The notes: generated from the sequence alone by a model not told the origin. A DNA stretch of 64,000 nucleotides from Kitasatospora sp. MAA4 (GCF_029893355.1 NZ_JARZAI010000033.1:1-64000), one strand, 5' to 3'; shown: positions 48,119-57,528, counted from the first letter of the stretch. Program-made: numbers and translations.

Positions 48119-51100
48119 CTACGGCGTTGCCGTCGCCTGCTGCCTGGGCAGCTGCTTCCGCTCGCGGTGCTCGTCGCGCAGGCGCTGGCTGATCACCTGG
48201 GAGATGCCGTCGCCCTTCATGGTCACGCCGTACAGCGCGTCGGCGGACTCCATGGTGAGTTTCTGGTGGGTGATGACGATCAGCTGGGAGCTGTCCCGCA
48301 GCTCCTCCATGATCGCGATCAGCCGGCGCAGGTTGGTCTCGTCGAGCGCCGCCTCCACCTCGTCCATCACGTAGAACGGGCTGGGTCTGGCCTTGAAGAT
48401 GGCCACCAGCAGCGCGACCGCGGTGAGCGAGCGCTCGCCGCCGGAGAGCAGCGAGAGGCGCTTGACCTTCTTGCCCGGCGGACGGGCCTCCACCTCGACG
48501 CCGGTGGTGAGCATGTTGTCCGGGTCGGTCAGCACGAGCCGTCCCTCGCCGCCGGGGAAGAGCCGCGAGAAGACGCCCTCGAACTGGGCCGCGGTGTCGT
48601 GGTAGGCCGCGGTGAAGAGCTGCTCGACCCGCTGGTCCACGTCCCGGACGATCTCCATCAGGTCGCGGCGGCTGCGCTTGAGGTCGTCCAGCTGCTCGCC
48701 GAGGAACTGGTGGCGCTCCTCCAGCGCGGTGAACTCCTCCAGCGCGAGCGGGTTGACCTTGCCGAGCTGCTGGTAGGCACGCTCGGCCGCGCGCAGCCGC
48801 TTCTCCTGCTCGGCGCGGTCGTACGCGGTGGGTTCGCCCGGCTGCTGCCCCTCCTCGGGGGTGGGTGGCGGCACCGGCTGGTCCGGGCCGTAGCCGGCCA
48901 GCAGGTCGGTGCCCTCGATGCCGAACTCCTCCAGCGCCCTGGCCTCCAGCTGCTCGATCCGCAGTCGCTTCTCGGCGCGCAGCACCTCGTCGCGGTGCCC
49001 GGCGTCGACCAGCTTGTCCAGCTCCGCCTTGAGTTCCCGGCCGCGTTCGCGCTCGGCCCGCAGCTCGGCCTCCCGGCCGGACCTGGTCTGCTCGACCGCC
49101 GAGCGCTCGGCGTCGGCGCGGGCCAGCGAGACCTCCAGGCAGCCGAGCAGCTGCCGGGCGCCGTCCGCGACGGCGGTGGCGACGGCCGCGTCCTGCTCGG
49201 CCCGGCGGCGGCGGACGGCGGCGCGGGCCCGGGCCTCGCGCTCGGCGCGGGCGCCGCGGTCCAGCGCGTCGGCCCGGCCGGCCAGCGCGCGGACCCGCTC
49301 CTCATGGGTGCGGACCGCCAGCCGGGCCTCCATCTCGACCTGCCTGGCCTGCGCGGACGCCTGCGCCAACCGGTCCTGCTCGGCGGCGTCCGGCTCGTCG
49401 TCGCCGGTCTCGGCCAGCTCCTCGGCCGTCTCCAGCCGGGCGGCCAGCTCCTCGGCGGCCTCGCGGGCGGTGGCCAGGCCGAGTTCGGCACGCTCCACGG
49501 CGACGGCGCTGCGCTCGGCCTCGCCGTCCGCCGCGCGGGCCTGGCCGCCGAGCCGGCCGAGCGAGCCGGCCACCTCGGCGCGCTGCCGCTCGGCCCGGCG
49601 GCGGCCGGCGGCCAGCTGCTCGACCTCGGCGGCCAGTTCGGCGCGGGCCGCCTTCGCCCGGTCCAGCTGCTCGGCCGACTCGGCGCAGCGCGCGTCGAGT
49701 GCCTCGATGGCCCGGGCGGTCTCGTCGACGGCGGCCTGGGTCTCCAGCAGGCTGGGCGGGGCGGCCGAGCCGCCCTGGGCGAGACCGCGGGCGAGCAGGT
49801 CGCCGTCGGCGGTGACCGCGGTGAGTCCGGAACGGGCGGCGAGCAGCTGCTGCGCCGCGTCGAGGTCGGCGACGACCACCGCGTCGGCCAGCAGGGCGCG
49901 CACCACCGCGAGCAAAGCCGGTGGGCCGTCCACCAGTTCGGCGGCCGGACGGGCTCCGGCGGGCAGCGCGCCCAGGGCCGGTGCGGGCGCGGACTCGACC
50001 GCGGCTGCCGGGTCGGCGATCAGCAGGGCCGCCCGGCCCGCGTCCTCCTTGCGGAGCAGCCGCAGCGCCTGCGCGGCGGTGTCCAGGCTGTCCACGGCCA
50101 GCGCGTCCGCTGCCGCGCCGAGAGCGGCGGCGATCGCCACCTGATGGCCCTCGGCCACCCGCAGCAGTGCGCCTGCCGGTCCGAGCAGTCCGGCGGGGCG
50201 GTCGGCGGCGCTCAGCAGGGCGCCCGTGCCGTCCTTGCGCCGCAGGCCGAGCGAGAGTGCCTCGTGCCGGGCCGTCAACGCGGCGCGCTCCCGTTCGGCG
50301 GAGCTCGCGGCGTCCCGGACGGCGCTCAGGTGGCGCTCCGCGCCGGCCAATCGCTCACGCGCCGCCTCGTGCGCCGCCTCCAGCTCCTCGTCCCCCGCCT
50401 CCAGCCCGGCCACCTGCTCCTCCAGCAGCTCGAACTCCTGCCGTGCGGCCTGCGCCCGCTGGGTCGCCTCGTCCCGGGCGGCGGCCAGCCGGCCGATCTC
50501 CGCCTCGGCGCTCGCCGCCCGGGAACGGGCTGCGGCGGCCTGCCCCTGCAACCGGGCCAGGCCCTCGCGGCGGTCGGCGATCGCCCGCGCGACCGCCTTC
50601 AACCGCCGCTCCTCCGCGGTGAGCGCGCGCTCCAACTCGCCGCGCGCGTCGACGGCGTCGGCCAGCGCCTCCTCGGCCTGCTCCAGCGCCTCGGCGAGGG
50701 TGGTCTCCTCGGCACGGATCCGCTCGGCCTCGCGCTCCATGTCCTCCGGGTCGCGCCCGCGCCGCTCCTCGGCCGCTCCCCCGGCGGCGGCGTGCCGCAG
50801 CCGCGCCTCGGCCAGACCGATCGTCCCGCGGGTCCGCTCGACCAGGGCGGAGAGCCGGTACCAGGCCTGCCGGGCACTCTCCAGCCGCGGACCGAGCTGC
50901 TCGACCTGCGCCTCCAGGACCGCCTCGCGCTGCTGCGCCGCCGCCGACTCCTGCTCGACGGTGGAGCGGCGCAGCCGCAGCGCCAGCTCGTCGGCCGCCT
51001 CCGCCTCGACGGCCCGGCGCAGCGTCAGCAGGTCGTCGGCGAGCAGCCGCAGCCGCGCATCGCGCAGGTCGGCCTGGATGCCGGCGGCCCGCCGGGCGAT

Positions 51101-51730
51101 CCGGGCCTGGCGGCCCAGCGGTCCCAGCTGGCGGCGCAGTTCGGCGACCAGGTCCTGCACCCGGTTGAGGTTGGCGGCCATCGCGTCCAGCTTCCGCAGC
51201 GCCTTCTCCTTGCGCTTGCGGTGCTTGAGGACGCCGGCCGCCTCCTCGATGAAGGCGCGCCGCCCCATCGGGTCGGCGTGCAGGACCGAGTCCAGCTGGC
51301 CCTGGCCGACGATCACGTGCATCTCGCGGCCGATGCCGGAGTCGGAGAGCAGCTCCTGGATGTCGAGCAGGCGGCAGGTCTCGCCGTTCAGCGCGTACTC
51401 GCTGCCGCCGTTGCGGAACATCGTGCGGGTGATCGTCACCTCGGCGTAGTCGATCGGCAGGGCGCCGTCGGTGTTGTCGATGGTGAGACTGACCTCGGCC
51501 CGGCCGAGCGGCGCGCGCCCGGTGGTCCCGGCGAAGATGACGTCCTCCATCTTCCCGCCGCGCAGCGACTTGGCACCCTGCTCCCCCATCACCCAGGAGA
51601 GCGCGTCGACCACGTTGGACTTGCCGGAGCCGTTCGGGCCGACCACGCACGTGATGCCTGGTTCGAAGCGCAGGGTGGTGGCGGAGGCGAAGGACTTGAA
51701 GCCTCGCAGCGTCAGGCTCTTCAGGTGCAC
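48119..51730 (-). CDS. smc: chromosome segregation protein SMC
   Basis: A 1203-aa condensin ATPase. Walker A is GPNGSGKSN (about 32-40). Two long coiled coils flank a hinge (about 510-660). The C-terminal head has LLSGGERSLTAVALL and YVMDEVEAALD. It compacts and orients the chromosome with ScpAB and ParB. The coiled coils are Ala/Glu/Arg-rich and very GC-rich, which leaves long open frames antisense to it that are not genes. Confidence 0.97.
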   Translation of the reverse strand: MHLKSLTLRGFKSFASATTLRFEPGITCVVGPNGSGKSNVVDALSWVMGEQGAKSLRGGKMEDVIFAGTTGRAPLGRAEVSLTIDNTDGALPIDYAEVTITRTMFRNGGSEYALNGETCRLLDIQELLSDSGIGREMHVIVGQGQLDSVLHADPMGRRAFIEEAAGVLKHRKRKEKALRKLDAMAANLNRVQDLVAELRRQLGPLGRQARIARRAAGIQADLRDARLRLLADDLLTLRRAVEAEAADELALRLRRSTVEQESAAAQQREAVLEAQVEQLGPRLESARQAWYRLSALVERTRGTIGLAEARLRHAAAGGAAEERRGRDPEDMEREAERIRAEETTLAEALEQAEEALADAVDARGELERALTAEERRLKAVARAIADRREGLARLQGQAAAARSRAASAEAEIGRLAAARDEATQRAQAARQEFELLEEQVAGLEAGDEELEAAHEAARERLAGAERHLSAVRDAASSAERERAALTARHEALSLGLRRKDGTGALLSAADRPAGLLGPAGALLRVAEGHQVAIAAALGAAADALAVDSLDTAAQALRLLRKEDAGRAALLIADPAAAVESAPAPALGALPAGARPAAELVDGPPALLAVVRALLADAVVVADLDAAQQLLAARSGLTAVTADGDLLARGLAQGGSAAPPSLLETQAAVDETARAIEALDARCAESAEQLDRAKAARAELAAEVEQLAAGRRRAERQRAEVAGSLGRLGGQARAADGEAERSAVAVERAELGLATAREAAEELAARLETAEELAETGDDEPDAAEQDRLAQASAQARQVEMEARLAVRTHEERVRALAGRADALDRGARAEREARARAAVRRRRAEQDAAVATAVADGARQLLGCLEVSLARADAERSAVEQTRSGREAELRAERERGRELKAELDKLVDAGHRDEVLRAEKRLRIEQLEARALEEFGIEGTDLLAGYGPDQPVPPPTPEEGQQPGEPTAYDRAEQEKRLRAAERAYQQLGKVNPLALEEFTALEERHQFLGEQLDDLKRSRRDLMEIVRDVDQRVEQLFTAAYHDTAAQFEGVFSRLFPGGEGRLVLTDPDNMLTTGVEVEARPPGKKVKRLSLLSGGERSLTAVALLVAIFKARPSPFYVMDEVEAALDETNLRRLIAIMEELRDSSQLIVITHQKLTMESADALYGVTMKGDGISQVISQRLRDEHRERKQLPRQQATATP

Positions 51731-51913
51731 GGATCGACTGTATCCGGAGGGACCGGCTGCGAACCGTCAGGCCGCGCTCGCCGGTTTCGCCGTGGCGACC
51801 GGTGGGCAGTCTCAGGAAAACGGCCCCGCGTGATCAGCGGGGCGACCTGCCGCGGGACACGCCGGCGGGTACTGGGGGCGACCGGGGGGCACTGGGGCAG
51901 GCAGATACGACGA

Positions 51914-51937
51914 AGGGACGCCGGTGAGGGCGTCCCT
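51914..51937 (-). terminator. hairpin downstream of the small coiled-coil gene
   Basis: AGGGACGCC (51914-51922) pairs with GGCGTCCCT (51929-51937). A second 8-bp hairpin lies at 51985-52013. Either could end the 52,027-52,230 transcript upstream of smc. Confidence 0.5.
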
Positions 51938-52026
51938 GATGATCGCGTCCCGTGCGGAAGCGGAATGCGTCAACATGCGGCGAGGTCGACCGATCGGTTC
52001 AGGGCCGGTCGACAGCGATCGTGGAT

Positions 52027-52230
52027 TCAGGTGAGCGCGGGCTCGCGCTGCTCCAGATCGATGCTGCTGAGCAGAGAGTGCTCGTCAGCGACAGCTACGA
52101 GTGCGTCGTTCTCAGCCTGCATCCGAGTCAGCTCGGATTCCAGGTCCTGGACGCGCAGCTGAAGCCGCCGCATCTCGGAAAGCATTCGCGGGTCGGGGCC
52201 GCCGACGTACCCGAGAAGCGCCTTTGCCAT
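52027..52230 (-). CDS. small conserved coiled-coil protein
   Basis: A 67-aa protein: a short hydrophobic lead MAKALLGYVGGPDP and then one amphipathic helix (MLSEMRRLQLRVQDLESELTR onward) likely to form a coiled coil, with an acidic end. GGAGG lies 10 nt upstream of the ATG. From memory a similar small protein is conserved near smc in Streptomyces. The function is unknown. Confidence 0.8.
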   Translation of the reverse strand: MAKALLGYVGGPDPRMLSEMRRLQLRVQDLESELTRMQAENDALVAVADEHSLLSSIDLEQREPALT

Positions 52231-52672
52231 GATGAATGGTCCTCCACGCTGAGTGACCGAACCGGTACGGTATAGGTCGAGGGAAGGGGTCACGCACGCG
52301 CTGCGGATAACGGGCAGTGCTGGCTGGGCATACAGGTCAAACACTGTGGATGTACGGCCACAGGGCATGGCCCTGCCCGAAAAACGCGATCGAGTGCGCG
52401 GGTTTCCAGCGTCTCACCAAAGACCCTACGGGTCAACACGATCACCGCGTGCTACGACGCCGCTGTCACCTGCATGGCGGGATGGGCACACCATGGGGTC
52501 GCGGAGGTGTCCACCCGGTGGAGGTGGATCACTGCTCGATGCGGAGTCAACCACGGCAGGGCGCCGATCGCAACCGCGCAGTACGGCAGGTTGACCCGGG
52601 GGGCACCCGTTCCGGTGATCTTCCGACTGGGCGCCACCCGCTCGGGCGCACCGGGGCGACGGAGCGTGATCG
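52231..52672. other. intergenic region upstream of the small coiled-coil gene
   Basis: There are 442 bp without a supported gene. Base composition is lower in GC than the neighbours (about 52,255-52,400). It must hold the promoter of the coiled-coil gene; TACCGT near 52,266 on the minus strand is a possible -10. Open frames on both strands lack ribosome sites and recognisable products. Confidence 0.5.
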
Positions 52673-52951
52673 TCAGCGGATGGCGAACCCGTCGTAGCCG
52701 TCGCCGGTGGCGCTCCAGATCTCGGTCACGCCGGCCACCCGCCCGGGGGTGTCGGGGCCGCGCAGCAGTGCCAGCAGGCGCTCGCAGTCCCGGTGGGCCC
52801 CCTCGGCGACCACCTGCACCCGACCGTCGCCCAGATTGCTCGCGTAGCCGGTCAGGCCGATCTCCAGCGCACGCGCCCTGGTCCACCAGCGGAAGCCGAC
52901 CTGCTGCACGGACCCCCGCACCCAGATGGTGGCTCGGACTACTTCTTGCAT
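52673..52951 (-). CDS. acyP: acylphosphatase
   Basis: A 92-aa acylphosphatase. RATIWVRGSVQQVGFRWWTR carries the catalytic arginine of the VQGVxFR motif, and GYASNLGDGRVQVVAEG the catalytic asparagine. It hydrolyses acyl phosphates. The ATG at 52951 has TATGGT 6 nt upstream and only a weak GTGGG, so a leaderless mRNA is plausible. It is divergent from the CAP-domain gene. Confidence 0.94.
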   Translation of the reverse strand: MQEVVRATIWVRGSVQQVGFRWWTRARALEIGLTGYASNLGDGRVQVVAEGAHRDCERLLALLRGPDTPGRVAGVTEIWSATGDGYDGFAIR

Positions 52952-52957
52952 CCCACG

Positions 52958-52963
52958 ACCATA
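52958..52963 (-). promoter_or_regulatory. putative -10 of a leaderless acyP transcript
   Basis: TATGGT on the minus strand, 6 nt before the acyP ATG. It is the best TANNNT match among the candidates in this window. Confidence 0.45.
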
Positions 52964-53058
52964 GTCGGGCAATACCGGTCACTTCACGCCGACGCCGAGA
53001 GCCCTGACGTACGGTCCTTGCACGACGACACACAGTGACGGATCGAGGAGCTGACGCC

Positions 53059-53532
53059 ATGACACGACCCGGACTACTGACGCTCGCACTCTGCTGTGCC
53101 GCCCTCGCGGCCGGCACCGGCCACGCCACCGCCGCCGCATCGGGCGACCCCTCGGCGCGGGTGCTGGCGCTGGTCAACCAGGACCGCCGGCAGGTCGGCT
53201 GCGGACCGCTGACCGCCGACCGGCGGCTCGACGCCCTGGCCCAGCGCCACAGCGACGACATGGCCGCCCGCGGCTTCTTCGCCCACACCGACCCGGACGG
53301 CCGCAGCCCGTGGGACCGCGCCCGGGCCGCCTCCATCGGCTACCTCGGCGGCGAGAACATCGCGCGCGGCCAACCGACCCCCGAGGCCGTGGTGAGCGCC
53401 TGGATGGACAGTCCCGGCCACCGCGCCAACCTGCTCGACTGCCGCTTCACCACCCTGGGCACCGGCCTGCACCAGGGCGCGGGCGGCCCGTGGTGGACGC
53501 AGGACTTCGGCTACCCGCAGAACGCCCGCTAG
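53059..53532 (+). CDS. secreted CAP-domain (SCP/PR1-like) protein
   Basis: A 157-aa protein with a signal peptide (cleavage near ATAAASG, about 24-30) and a compact bacterial CAP domain: VLALVNQDRRQVGC, LAQRHSDDMAARGFFAHTDP, GENIARGQ, WMDSPGHRANLLD. The CAP histidines and glutamates are present. The function of bacterial members is unclear. GAGGAG lies 8 nt before the ATG. Confidence 0.92.
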   Translation: MTRPGLLTLALCCAALAAGTGHATAAASGDPSARVLALVNQDRRQVGCGPLTADRRLDALAQRHSDDMAARGFFAHTDPDGRSPWDRARAASIGYLGGENIARGQPTPEAVVSAWMDSPGHRANLLDCRFTTLGTGLHQGAGGPWWTQDFGYPQNAR

Positions 53533-53568
53533 ACCCCGGCCCGGCCGCGGCCCCGGTCACCCGGTCAT

Positions 53569-53600
53569 CCGGTCGGCCGCGGGACCTCGCGGCCGACCGG
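53569..53600. terminator. bidirectional terminator between the CAP and TPM genes
   Basis: A perfect 13-bp stem (53569-53581 with 53588-53600) and a 6-nt loop, between convergent genes. Confidence 0.82.
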
Positions 53601-53620
53601 GTGAATCGGCGGGCGCCGGC

Positions 53621-55009
53621 TCAGAAGTCCCCGCCGCCACCGCCGAAGTCGCCGCCTCCGAAGCCACCATCGGAGAAGCCTCCGTCGGAGAAGCCCCCGC
53701 CGAAGTCCTGAGCGTTGAAGTCGCCGCCGGAGAAGTCGCCGCCCTGGAAGGAGGAGTCCTGCCCGCCGCCCTCGTACCCGTCCGGGCCGGAGGCCGCCCA
53801 GGCGTCGCCGCCGGAGAAGACCGAGCCGAGCATGGTGCCGACCAGCAGGCCCGGCAGCAGGCCCGAGCCGTAGCCGCCGAAGTAGCCGCCCGCCCACGGC
53901 CCGTAGGCGGGACCGGCGTTCCAGTAGGGCTGGGGTCCCTGGTCGGTCTGGACGGTGCGGATCGCCGGGTCCAGGCCGACGGCCAGCCGCTGCGCGTCGG
54001 CCGCGCAGACCGGCACGGTCCGGGCCGCGCCGCCCTCCGGCGCCCAGTCCGCGTCCTGCGTGGACGGGCCGTGTCGCGGGTCGAAGAAGCACGGCGGACG
54101 GCGGTCCGGCAGCGGCCGTCCCTCGCGGCGGGCGGCCAGCGCGGCCAGCGCGAACCGGCCGTCCTCCAGCGCCTCGGTGACGGCCCTGACGTCGGCGGGC
54201 TCCTTCGCCGCGTCCATGGTGCGCTTGGCGCTCTCGTAGGCGTCCAGGGCGTGCGTGTAGTCGGCGCGCTGGGCGTCGTCCGCGTCAGCGGCGGCCGGGC
54301 TGAAGTCCAGCCGCTCCAGCTCCTCGCCGAAGGCGGTGATGTCCTCGTCGACCACGACGCGCAGCCGGTCCAGCTCGGCGGCCCGCTGCTCGGCCCTGCG
54401 CTTGGCAGCGCGCCGGAAGAGCAGGAAGACGCCGCAGCCGGCCAGCGCCAGCAGCACCAGCGGAACCACGATCGCCGCAGTGCTGAAGCCGGACGAGCCC
54501 GCGGACCCGGGCGCGTGGCCGTGCACCTGGGGCGCAGCGTTGTCGACGAAGCTGTTCAGGGTGCCGTTGACGTCGCCCCGGTGCGCGTCGAAGGCGGCCT
54601 GCGCGTAGTTCTGCGCACTCTGCTGGGAGAGCGCGCCCGGGTTGCTGCCCACCGCGAACTCGGTGCCGCGCCAGACGGCGTAGACACCGTTGACGCCGGT
54701 GGTGGTGCGCAGGTCCCTGATCACCGTCTTCGCCGGGTACTGGTCGGTGGCGGGCACCACCGCGACGAATATCGGCTTGTCGACGGCCTTGATCCGGGCG
54801 GTCAGCGCGTCGGCCTGGGCCTGCGAGAACTGGCCCGTCATCGCCGGGTCCACGTAGACCCTGCCCTGCTTGAGCGCGGCGGAGGCGGCGTCGAGACCGC
54901 CCGCGGCGGACGCGGCGCCGGGGGCGAGCAGCAGGAGCAGCAGCCCGAGCAGCGCCACCAGGGCGGCGGCCGGACCGGTGACCCGGGAACGGCGGGAAAC
55001 GATTCTCAT
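53621..55009 (-). CDS. TPM-domain membrane protein with a glycine-rich C-terminus
   Basis: A 462-aa protein. A signal sequence (LVALLGLLLLLLAPGAASA) leads to an extracytoplasmic TPM-like domain (about 40-170, RVYVDPAMTGQFSQAQADAL), then a second membrane segment (AAIVVPLVLLALAGCGVFLLF), a cytoplasmic helical region (about 210-300), and a C-terminal tail of FSGGDF/FSDGGF/FGGGDF repeats. The overall plan recalls YgcG-like proteins. Function unknown. There is no ribosome site; TAGCGT lies 7 nt before the ATG, so it may be leaderless. Confidence 0.85.
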   Translation of the reverse strand: MRIVSRRSRVTGPAAALVALLGLLLLLLAPGAASAAGGLDAASAALKQGRVYVDPAMTGQFSQAQADALTARIKAVDKPIFVAVVPATDQYPAKTVIRDLRTTTGVNGVYAVWRGTEFAVGSNPGALSQQSAQNYAQAAFDAHRGDVNGTLNSFVDNAAPQVHGHAPGSAGSSGFSTAAIVVPLVLLALAGCGVFLLFRRAAKRRAEQRAAELDRLRVVVDEDITAFGEELERLDFSPAAADADDAQRADYTHALDAYESAKRTMDAAKEPADVRAVTEALEDGRFALAALAARREGRPLPDRRPPCFFDPRHGPSTQDADWAPEGGAARTVPVCAADAQRLAVGLDPAIRTVQTDQGPQPYWNAGPAYGPWAGGYFGGYGSGLLPGLLVGTMLGSVFSGGDAWAASGPDGYEGGGQDSSFQGGDFSGGDFNAQDFGGGFSDGGFSDGGFGGGDFGGGGGDF

Positions 55010-55016
55010 AGCCCCG

Positions 55017-55022
55017 ACGCTA
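55017..55022 (-). promoter_or_regulatory. putative -10 of a leaderless TPM-gene transcript
   Basis: TAGCGT on the minus strand with a 7-nt gap to the ATG at 55009. Confidence 0.35.
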
Positions 55023-55293
55023 CCGGGCCGCCGAACCGTTCCTCCGAGCCCGCGGCGCGCCGCGGATTCCCAGGCGGAGTCGCACGAGGCGCCAACTTCG
55101 CGCCGATGCAGTCGAGTTGGATCGCATGGGCAATAATGGCCCAACAATCGGTCAACACTATTACTCTTACGCAAGTGTGACGTTCGGCACGCCCCCTCGA
55201 ACCCGGTAGCCTTCGCGCTCTCCGGAGACGAACGTCGGCAGCCGTCCCGACGCGACCGCCGGTACCACCGGCCGACCTCACGAGGGTAGGAAC

Positions 55294-55860
55294 ATGGCAG
55301 GCCAATGGGCGGGTGCGCCCGCCGAAGAGGCGGAGGGGCACGCCGAGGTCCCCGGGCAGCGACGAGCCCCGGCCGAGCGGCCCACCACCCGCAGAGCGGA
55401 CCTGCGACGGGCTCCGCAGTCCCCGGCCGGCGCACGGAGGGACGGACGGCGCGCGTGCCGCGCGCACAACCGCCGCCCGGCGCGCGGGACCGGCGGCACG
55501 GCCGCGCTGCTGGTGCTCGTCCTACCGCTCGTAGGTGCGCTCCTTGACCAGCTGTTCGGTTCCGGTCCGGGCTGGACCTTCGGCGTGCTCACCGTCCTCG
55601 GCACCGCCGCGGCCGCCTGGCTGAGCAGCCGGGCCGGCTGGTGGTGGGTGGTTACCGCCCCTCCTCCGGTGGTACTCGTCGTCACGGCCGCAACCCAACT
55701 ACTGGCCGACTCGTCTAAGTACCAGGACGGGAAAGCGCTGGCCACCGACGCCGCGCGGTGGGCCATCCACGGGTTCCCGGTGATGGCGTCGGCCGTCGCG
55801 GCCGCCGTCGCCGTGGTGTCGGTGCGCGTCGTACGAGAGAGCGGAGGTCGTCGTGCCTGA
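55294..55860 (+). CDS. DUF6542-type membrane protein
   Basis: A 188-aa protein. The first ~65 residues are charged and disordered (Arg/Ala/Pro). The rest has about four hydrophobic segments with VLPLVGALLDQLFG and AGWWWVVTAPPPVVL, which I recognise as the DUF6542 pattern of Streptomyces. GAGGGTAGGA precedes the ATG. It overlaps the LCP gene by 8 bp, so a function linked to wall polymer ligation is plausible. Confidence 0.78.
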   Translation: MAGQWAGAPAEEAEGHAEVPGQRRAPAERPTTRRADLRRAPQSPAGARRDGRRACRAHNRRPARGTGGTAALLVLVLPLVGALLDQLFGSGPGWTFGVLTVLGTAAAAWLSSRAGWWWVVTAPPPVVLVVTAATQLLADSSKYQDGKALATDAARWAIHGFPVMASAVAAAVAVVSVRVVRESGGRRA

Positions 55861-57442
55861 GCACACCGGAGCCGGCCGGGGCGGTCGCCCCGCCCGCCGG
55901 ACCGCGGCGCAGCGCCGCACCGCGCCGCTGGTCGTCGCCGGCCGGACGATCGCCTGTGCGACCTCGCTCGCCGTGCTGGGCACCTGCGGTTTCAGCTGGT
56001 ACGCCTACCAGTCGCTGACCAACGGCCTGACCACCTCCAGTGCCCTGAACGACCTCAGGAACGGCGCGCCGCCGCATCTGGACAACTCGGTCAACCTGCT
56101 GCTGATCGGCCTGGACAGCCGCAAGGACATGAACGGCGACGACCTGCCCGGCCAGTTCGTCCAGGACGAGCTGCACGCCGGATCCAGCAGCGAGGTCGGC
56201 GGCTACAACACCAACACCCTGATGGTGATGCACATCCCGGCCAACGGCGGGCAGGTCACCGCGCTCTCCATCCCGCGCGACGACTACGTGCAGACGGTCG
56301 GCGCCGACGGGAAGATGCACAAGATCAAGGAGGCCTACGGCATCGCCAAGTCGATGGCCGAGGCCAAGTTGGGCGGCAAGGGGCTCTCCAAGGCCGACTT
56401 GGAGAAGCAGACCCGGGAGGCCGGCCGCAAGGCCACCCTGGCGACCGTGCAGTCCTTCCTGGGCATTCCGATCGACCACTTCGCCGAGGTCAACCTGCTG
56501 GGCTTCTACGACATCGCCAAGGCCGTCGAGCCCATCCAGGTCTGCCTGAACCACGCCACCAAGGACCCCGCGATCGAGGGCCAGGGCTCCGGCGCCGACT
56601 TCACCGCGGGCCTGAACACCCTGAACGCCTCGCAGGCGCTCTCCTTCGTCCGCCAGCGGCACAACCTGGCCAACGGCGACCTCGACCGCACCCACCGCCA
56701 ACAGGCCTTCATCTCCTCGGTGGTGGCGAAGCTGAAGAGCGCCGGGGTGATCGGCGACCTGGGGAAGATGCAGCAGCTCTTCGACGTGGTCAAGAAGGAC
56801 GTGGTGATGGACGACCGCTGGAACGTCCTGGACTTCGCGCAGCAGGCGCCCAACCTCTCCGGCGGACACGTCGAGGCCAACACCCTGCCGATCGCCGGCT
56901 TCGCGACCGTCAACGGGCAGGACGTGAACAAGGTCGACCCGGTCCAGATCAAGCGGATCGTCCAGCAGTTGACCGGGCACGACCCCGCCCCGGCCGCGGC
57001 GGCCTCCGCCGACAGCCCGGCGGAGGCCGCCCCCTCCGCTCCCGTGCCCTCGGCCGGAAAAGCCTCCGGGACGGTCGACGTGATCAACACCTCGGCCAGC
57101 GCCGGCGCCGCCGCCACCGAGTCCAAGGCGCTGACCGCACTGGGCTTCACCGCCGGCCGGATCGGCCAGGGACCTCGGCAGACCAGGACCACGGTCACCT
57201 ACGGCACCGGCGCCAAGGATGCGGCCGACCAGATCGCGGCCCGCTACGGCGTGACGGCGACCGCGAGTTCGGCGACCCGCGCGGGGCATGTCGAGCTCAC
57301 CCTGGGCACCGGCTACACCCCGCCGGGCGGCGCTCCCGGCGCCGCGCCACCCCCGTCCGCCGGCGGCCCGGCGGACCCGGCGGCCAACATCCCGATGCAG
57401 GGTCCCCCGGTGAAGATGGGCGGCATCCCCTGTGTCGACTAA
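55853..57442 (+). CDS. LytR-CpsA-Psr family wall-polymer ligase
   Basis: A 529-aa protein with a short cytoplasmic N-terminus, one membrane segment (RTIACATSLAVLGTCGFSWYA) and an extracytoplasmic LCP domain (NLLLIGLDSRKD, LMVMHIPANGGQVTALSIPRDDYV, FTAGLNTLNASQALSFVRQRH, DLDRTHRQQAF). A LytR_C domain follows (about 395-485), then a Pro/Gly-rich tail. LCP proteins transfer teichoic or other glycopolymers onto peptidoglycan. The GTG start overlaps the preceding gene. The last codons and the stop lie in a 16-bp tandem duplication. Confidence 0.93.
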   Translation: MPEHTGAGRGGRPARRTAAQRRTAPLVVAGRTIACATSLAVLGTCGFSWYAYQSLTNGLTTSSALNDLRNGAPPHLDNSVNLLLIGLDSRKDMNGDDLPGQFVQDELHAGSSSEVGGYNTNTLMVMHIPANGGQVTALSIPRDDYVQTVGADGKMHKIKEAYGIAKSMAEAKLGGKGLSKADLEKQTREAGRKATLATVQSFLGIPIDHFAEVNLLGFYDIAKAVEPIQVCLNHATKDPAIEGQGSGADFTAGLNTLNASQALSFVRQRHNLANGDLDRTHRQQAFISSVVAKLKSAGVIGDLGKMQQLFDVVKKDVVMDDRWNVLDFAQQAPNLSGGHVEANTLPIAGFATVNGQDVNKVDPVQIKRIVQQLTGHDPAPAAAASADSPAEAAPSAPVPSAGKASGTVDVINTSASAGAAATESKALTALGFTAGRIGQGPRQTRTTVTYGTGAKDAADQIAARYGVTATASSATRAGHVELTLGTGYTPPGGAPGAAPPPSAGGPADPAANIPMQGPPVKMGGIPCVD

Positions 57443-57458
57443 CCCCTGTGTCGACTGA
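57427..57458 (+). repeat. 2 x 16-bp tandem duplication spanning the LCP stop codon
   Basis: CCCCTGTGTCGACTAA (57427-57442) is followed by CCCCTGTGTCGACTGA (57443-57458). They are identical but for one base, and both carry a stop. A third decayed copy may follow. Confidence 0.9.
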
Positions 57459-57528
57459 ACCCTGCGTCGGCCGGCGCCCGCCGGGGTTCCTCACCCGCAT
57501 GCAGCACAGGGCATAGTGGGAGCATCCG

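Noticed and set aside
48167..52162. 1,300-codon + strand open frame opposite smc
   Set aside because: The GC-rich coiled-coil codons of smc keep the antisense frame open. The product is Leu/Gly/Arg-rich without motifs.
52253..52697. Small + strand frames upstream of acyP
   Set aside because: Composition is not protein-like, there is no ribosome site, and they lie in the promoter region of the small coiled-coil gene.
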